Assembly: GCA_019022495.1 (NCBI GenBank)
Contig: JAFEKR010000001.1
Coordinates: 2,294,001-2,358,000, forward strand
Length of the DNA: 64,000 bases
DNA from: Epichloe hybrida
Taxonomy: Eukaryota > Ascomycota > Sordariomycetes > Hypocreales > Clavicipitaceae
Direction: 5' to 3'
The notes below the pieces were generated by a model that was given only the letters and a program-made list of their open reading frames with translations, had not been told where the DNA came from and searched no databases. Within the stretch, counting starts at the first letter, position 1. Every line of letters begins with the position of its first letter. Below, in pieces: positions 60,223 through 64,000 of the stretch. Position numbers and translations under genes: made by a program.

Positions 60223-61352
60223 TGGGGTAGGAACTGCGATGGGAGACGGCGCGGGAGGATTCGCCCAGACCGTGACCGTGTCGTCCATCAATTGATGCGA
60301 GCGAGGGAGCGCGAGGAACGCATCATGAGAGATCTCGACCTGGACTCGCTTCACCCTTGACATGAAGTGGTGTTTTTATGTTTGTTTTATATCGAAAGCA
60401 TTGGACGGGGAGACATGAGTGCCCACCATGCGTGCGCGCCGCATTTCCGAATGGACGCGGGGACATGGACATTTAACAGGAACGCGTTGATGGTGGAAGA
60501 GAGGCAAAGGAAACAAAGACAGCAATGGGGCCGGACGAAACTTGTGGTTTCTTTTCATTTTTTTCATTTTTTTTTTTTCAACTGAAACCCAGGGCCCATG
60601 GCGTTCATGTACGATTGCAACCCCAAAACTGTTTACTGTGGTTTTATTTTTCTTCTCTTCTCCCCTTGTCTTTTTACTGAGGGTATCCTTAAAAAGAATC
60701 GGAAGAATCAGGGCGGGCAGTGAGTGGCACGGGCGAAAATAAATGGAAAGGTTGCCGTGGATTTGCACGGCATGTTTATTGTGGATGAGTTGACTTATTT
60801 CCTGCTCTTGATTGAAAGTGATGATGTCGTGCGTGTCGGGCATGTTTGCTCCCTGCTTTGGCCATTTGCACGACTTTTATCAATGTTGGATCGGATTTCC
60901 CATGTCAAGTCTCGTAAAAGAGGTCTCTCCCGCGCACCACTCGGACGATCTGGTCGCTGCATCGACTTGGCCATTCACACGGCCGTCATGGCTGACGTGA
61001 GGGCCCCTTTCTAGTTTTAGGGGAGCGAGTTGAACTTTACTTTGGTAAACTCACATTGGGATAAAATGTAATGAATGCATCTTTGTACATGATTTTATCT
61101 TTGATTTTTTTTTTTTTTCAAACCAAAAGTACTATGTCTATACACTCTAAACATGCCATGTCTTTCCTTTCCATGCTTCAACAGGATTTGTGTTGCCATG
61201 TCTTATTTTATGTATCCAGGGATGGGATTCGCGGATGCCCATCATCATCATCATCATCATCATCATGGCGCGTCGCTGACAAACAAAACAAACCAAGCGG
61301 AAAACGACGAAACAGAAACAGAAAAGCTCCGTCCATGCACGCGCACCCGATT
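60223..61352. other. Convergent intergenic region, def1 / dnf3
   Basis: Holds the 3' flanks of two convergent genes. T runs are at 60567-60577 and 61106-61117; (CAT)9 lies at 61240-61266. No gene seen. Confidence 0.6.
61240..61266. repeat. (CAT)9 microsatellite
   Basis: Nine perfect CAT units in the intergenic region downstream of dnf3, giving a poly-His frame on the plus strand that is not part of a gene. Confidence 0.9.
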
Positions 61353-64000
61353 CTATCCGTCCATTCGAGCCTCTAGATCAAAGACATCCTCCTCTTCCAT
61401 GTCCTGCACAGTCGCCTCATCATGCGCCAACCTTCTCAGCCGCTCACGCACCTTGGGGTCTCGCTCCAACTCCTGCCACACCTGCAGATCCCACTCCTCT
61501 ACATTTTCACTCAGGCGGTGCATTTTCCACGGCGGCCAGTGCCACACGCCTGCTACCAGCATGTTGCGTTTGACCGTCTTGCCGGCCAGCTCCAGCACCC
61601 CCATGAATGCGAGGACAACGAAAACAGCGGACCACCAGACGGCATCGCGCCCAAACTGCCGAGTAAAGGTGTGGCGGATGTTGTACGGGCCGTCTGGCCC
61701 GGGAGCGTAGATGGCGTCGAGGAAGGATAGCCATGCAAACCACCCCCATGTTGTGATGAAGAAGGAGCACATGACCATGGTGGACTTGTGGTGCGTTTCG
61801 AGAATGCTTTTTGTACACGTGAGCCTCGCGAGTTCTTTAATCTCCTCCTCTCTGGCTTCTTCCACTCTCCGGGGACAACAACTTACAATAGCTTCCAGTT
61901 GATCCATAAGATACCCACCGTGAACACAAGGGTGCCGAGAGCATAGAGGCCCTCGTCGCGGGCGGCGGGCGAAATCCATCCGTAGGCTGCCCACACGCCA
62001 TACCAGGCCATCACTCCTTCCACGGCAGCCAGCAACATCCATCGAATGTACTTGTAGGTGTTGAGGCCCATGTTTCGTTGGCCATAGACGTACAGCTCCG
62101 GCACGGCCAGCAGGGTGTCTGCGCCGAGGTCCTGTTCCCATATGCCGAGGCAGATGGTGCACAGGCTTGTGAAGAGGGTGTTGAAGACTGTCAGGCTTGT
62201 CGACTGGTACAGGGATGTCCCCGTATATCCATTGTACCTCTGGTACTGAGCCGTGGGGAGGTAAAAGAACATTTCTTTCCAGAAAGTGTACAGAATAAAC
62301 TTGGCTGTGCGAACGTAATTCCATCTACCGTGTACCAGGAGCAATCTCTGCAGGTAGCGGAACTGAGCAATGGCGTAATCTGCAACACGAGCCGCCTGGA
62401 GTCCCTCTTGTCCTGATATGCCAACGCCAACGTGGCTCGCTTGGATCATGGCCAGATCATTGGCCCCATCACCAATAGCCAAGGTCAAACCGCAGTGTTG
62501 GTTGCCCTTGGACTTCCCCAACAACGACCGAACGGTCCTTACGAGAAGTGCCTTCTGTGCTGGGGACGCGCGGCAGCAGATGACAGAGTCGACAAGCATC
62601 ATGATGGGGAAGAACTGCTTCGACAAGGCCTTGGACTTTTCCACTGCCGCCAGCGTTTGTCCATCAATCACGACGACGCTGTGAATTGAACCTGAACCGT
62701 TGTGTAGCTCCTCCTCGGCCAGCGCCGTGAGTTGCGCCTCCAGGGGGCGTTGCTTGGCTACGTCGAGGATATGCATATCAGATCCGGGCCGACAGATCCG
62801 GGCCGAGTGTGCAATATTGATGGCCGTTTCGCGTTTGTCGCCTGTCAGCATCCAGATCTTGATGTTGGCGCGTCGGAGTCGGTCAATGGTGTCGGGAACA
62901 CCTTGCTGCAGCTTGTCTTCAATCGCAGTTGCTCCGACCAAATCAAACGACTGCTCGATCTTTTCCCCCGCGGCTTCAATAAGTTCCTGTCGGCTGACCA
63001 GGCTGGTGGACGCATCGTCGTAGCCCTTCTTCCACGCTCGATACTCCTGCTCGGGAATGAACCTCTGGGCATAGAGCAACGTTCTCAGGCCTTCTGTGGC
63101 GAAGTCGTCCAAATGCTTGAAGCATTTCGTGAAGACCTCAGACTCGTCGTACATGGTCGAATCTTCCAGGAAACTGAGATGCTCTGGCACGGGCAGCTGA
63201 GGGTGATGGTTCGAAGGGGTCAGAAGAGACGCTCGATTTCGAGACACGTCCAGTGATACGCCACGCGGTGCTGGAGAGCCTCCACATGGACGGTCGCCAG
63301 AGACTCCCATGAGCTTTTTGACCTCGAAAGACCTCCTCCTAGGCACTGACTGCTGACGCTGCTGATCGATGCTGCGCCCTCCGTTCACGCCGGGAGTCCG
63401 TCTCACTGTCAAGCTGGGTCGACCACCGAAGCTGTTGCGAGGCTCATGCTGCTGGCTGCGGCGCAATAGTTCGTGTTCCAGATCAGCACTTTTCCTCACC
63501 TCAGTAGCTTTCTGCATAGCCAACGACGCCAGCTTGAGACGGGGCAGAATGGCTGAATCTGCGCCTTTGCATATGATGGAAACTCGACCATCTGGATACC
63601 GAACAACTATCGACATCCTCTTTCGAGCACTACTGAACTCAATAATGTCAAGAATATCAAACGTCAACTTCTCCACTCCTCCGCTGGGCCGAGGCACCTG
63701 CAAGGTGATTGATTTGACTGTTCGCTGCGTGACTTGATACCCCAACTCTCGGGCGGCCCGGACGAGAGCCAACTCATCAGGCGATGATGCCTGGAAATCT
63801 ATCTTGCCGTCCTTGATCTCAGGTAGGCAAGTGTGGCACAAGGCCACTGCAAGCAGGCAGTCCCTGGCCTTCCTGGAGAAGACGGAATGGGGGCGAAGTC
63901 TGAGGTACTCGACCAAATTCGAGGTGCTCACGTCAGGCTGGATGTGATCGGGACGGCCAGTCGAGCGCCATTGAGATGATGTGCGACGACCTGCGACAGA
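61353..64000 (-). CDS. dnf3: P4-type phospholipid flippase, Dnf3-like (N-terminal part outside window)
   Basis: Exons 61887-64000 (open to the edge) and 61353-61806; intron GTAAGT to AAAAAG; about 855 codons visible. P4-ATPases move aminophospholipids to the cytosolic leaflet of late-Golgi and endosomal membranes. The phosphorylation DKTGT motif lies beyond the right edge. Visible P-type motifs are ASSPDELALVRAARELGY, the nucleotide-binding KGADSAILPRL, LTGDKRETAINIAHSARI and LAIGDGANDLAMIQASHVGVGISGQEG. The last six transmembrane segments follow, beginning near FWKEMFFYLPTAQYQRYNGYTG. The long insert in the N domain (about 120 residues, Arg/Ser-rich) and the 680-residue second exon fit Dnf3 better than Drs2 or Dnf1/2. 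Confidence 0.9.

Noticed and set aside
59041..60363. 440-codon minus-strand ORF over def1 exon 3
   Set aside because: Antisense shadow of a low-complexity Q/G/S-rich exon; Val/Ala/Leu-rich repetitive product without domain.

Overview
This window is nuclear DNA of a filamentous ascomycete. Genes carry many short introns (about 50-110 bp) with GTAAGT/GTATGT-type donors, CTAAC/CTGAC branch sites and CAG/TAG acceptors. Intergenic spaces are 0.1-2.7 kb, and the proteins (Ams2/Spt21, Ssd1, Mkt1, Def1, GH55, homocitrate synthase, DUF4048) are typical of Sordariomycetes. Protein style suggests Hypocreales, but that placement is an inference. Exons were assembled by hand by matching donors and acceptors to protein reading frame. 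For every multi-exon gene called complete, the exon lengths sum to a whole number of codons.

Layout. 1-3785 (-): 5'-complete Ams2/Spt21-type GATA factor running off the left edge. 5533-7208 (-): 3-hydroxyisobutyryl-CoA hydrolase. 8153-11776 (-): ten-exon secreted GH55 beta-1,3-glucanase. 13272-14282 (+): secreted six-bladed beta-propeller of the SMP-30 / hetero-Diels-Alderase type. 15485-16120 (+): Sm D2. 16495-16875 (-): a decayed dihydroxyacetone kinase fragment. 17368-17645 (-): 68-residue membrane protein. 18353-20206 (+): secreted TIM-barrel hydrolase-like protein. 20342-21117 (-): DUF4188 protein. 22278-23998 (-): DUF4048 protein. 25981-29308 (+): ATP-dependent DNA ligase-domain protein with a C-terminal BRCT-like region. 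29414-30774 (-): 2-oxoglutarate/Fe(II) oxygenase. 31472-34373 (+): Mkt1. 35363-36437 (-): secreted ferritin-like protein. 38008-42282 (-): Ssd1. 44221-45899 (+): Gle1. 46269-47092 (-): Tlg1-type SNARE. 47589-47890 (-): a two-exon cysteine-rich secreted peptide whose cysteine exon is in no long ORF. 50041-52080 (-): homocitrate synthase. 54786-56051 (-): conserved unknown. 57161-60222 (+): Def1. 61353-64000 (-): Dnf3-type P4-ATPase running off the right edge.

This is mostly core housekeeping gene space: RNA biology (Sm D2, Mkt1, Ssd1, Gle1), transcription and chromatin (Ams2, Def1), membrane traffic and lipid asymmetry (Tlg1, Dnf3), valine catabolism and lysine synthesis. A few accessory secreted proteins are interspersed (GH55, beta-propeller, TIM-barrel, ferritin-like, knottin-like). 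There is no operon-like system or biosynthetic cluster. I found no transposon, CRISPR array or complete tRNA. The most interesting items are the hidden knottin-like gene, the kinase relic, several coding exons of 7-17 nt, a peroxisomal-type C-terminus on the hydrolase, and two far-apart 7-bp satellites differing by one base.
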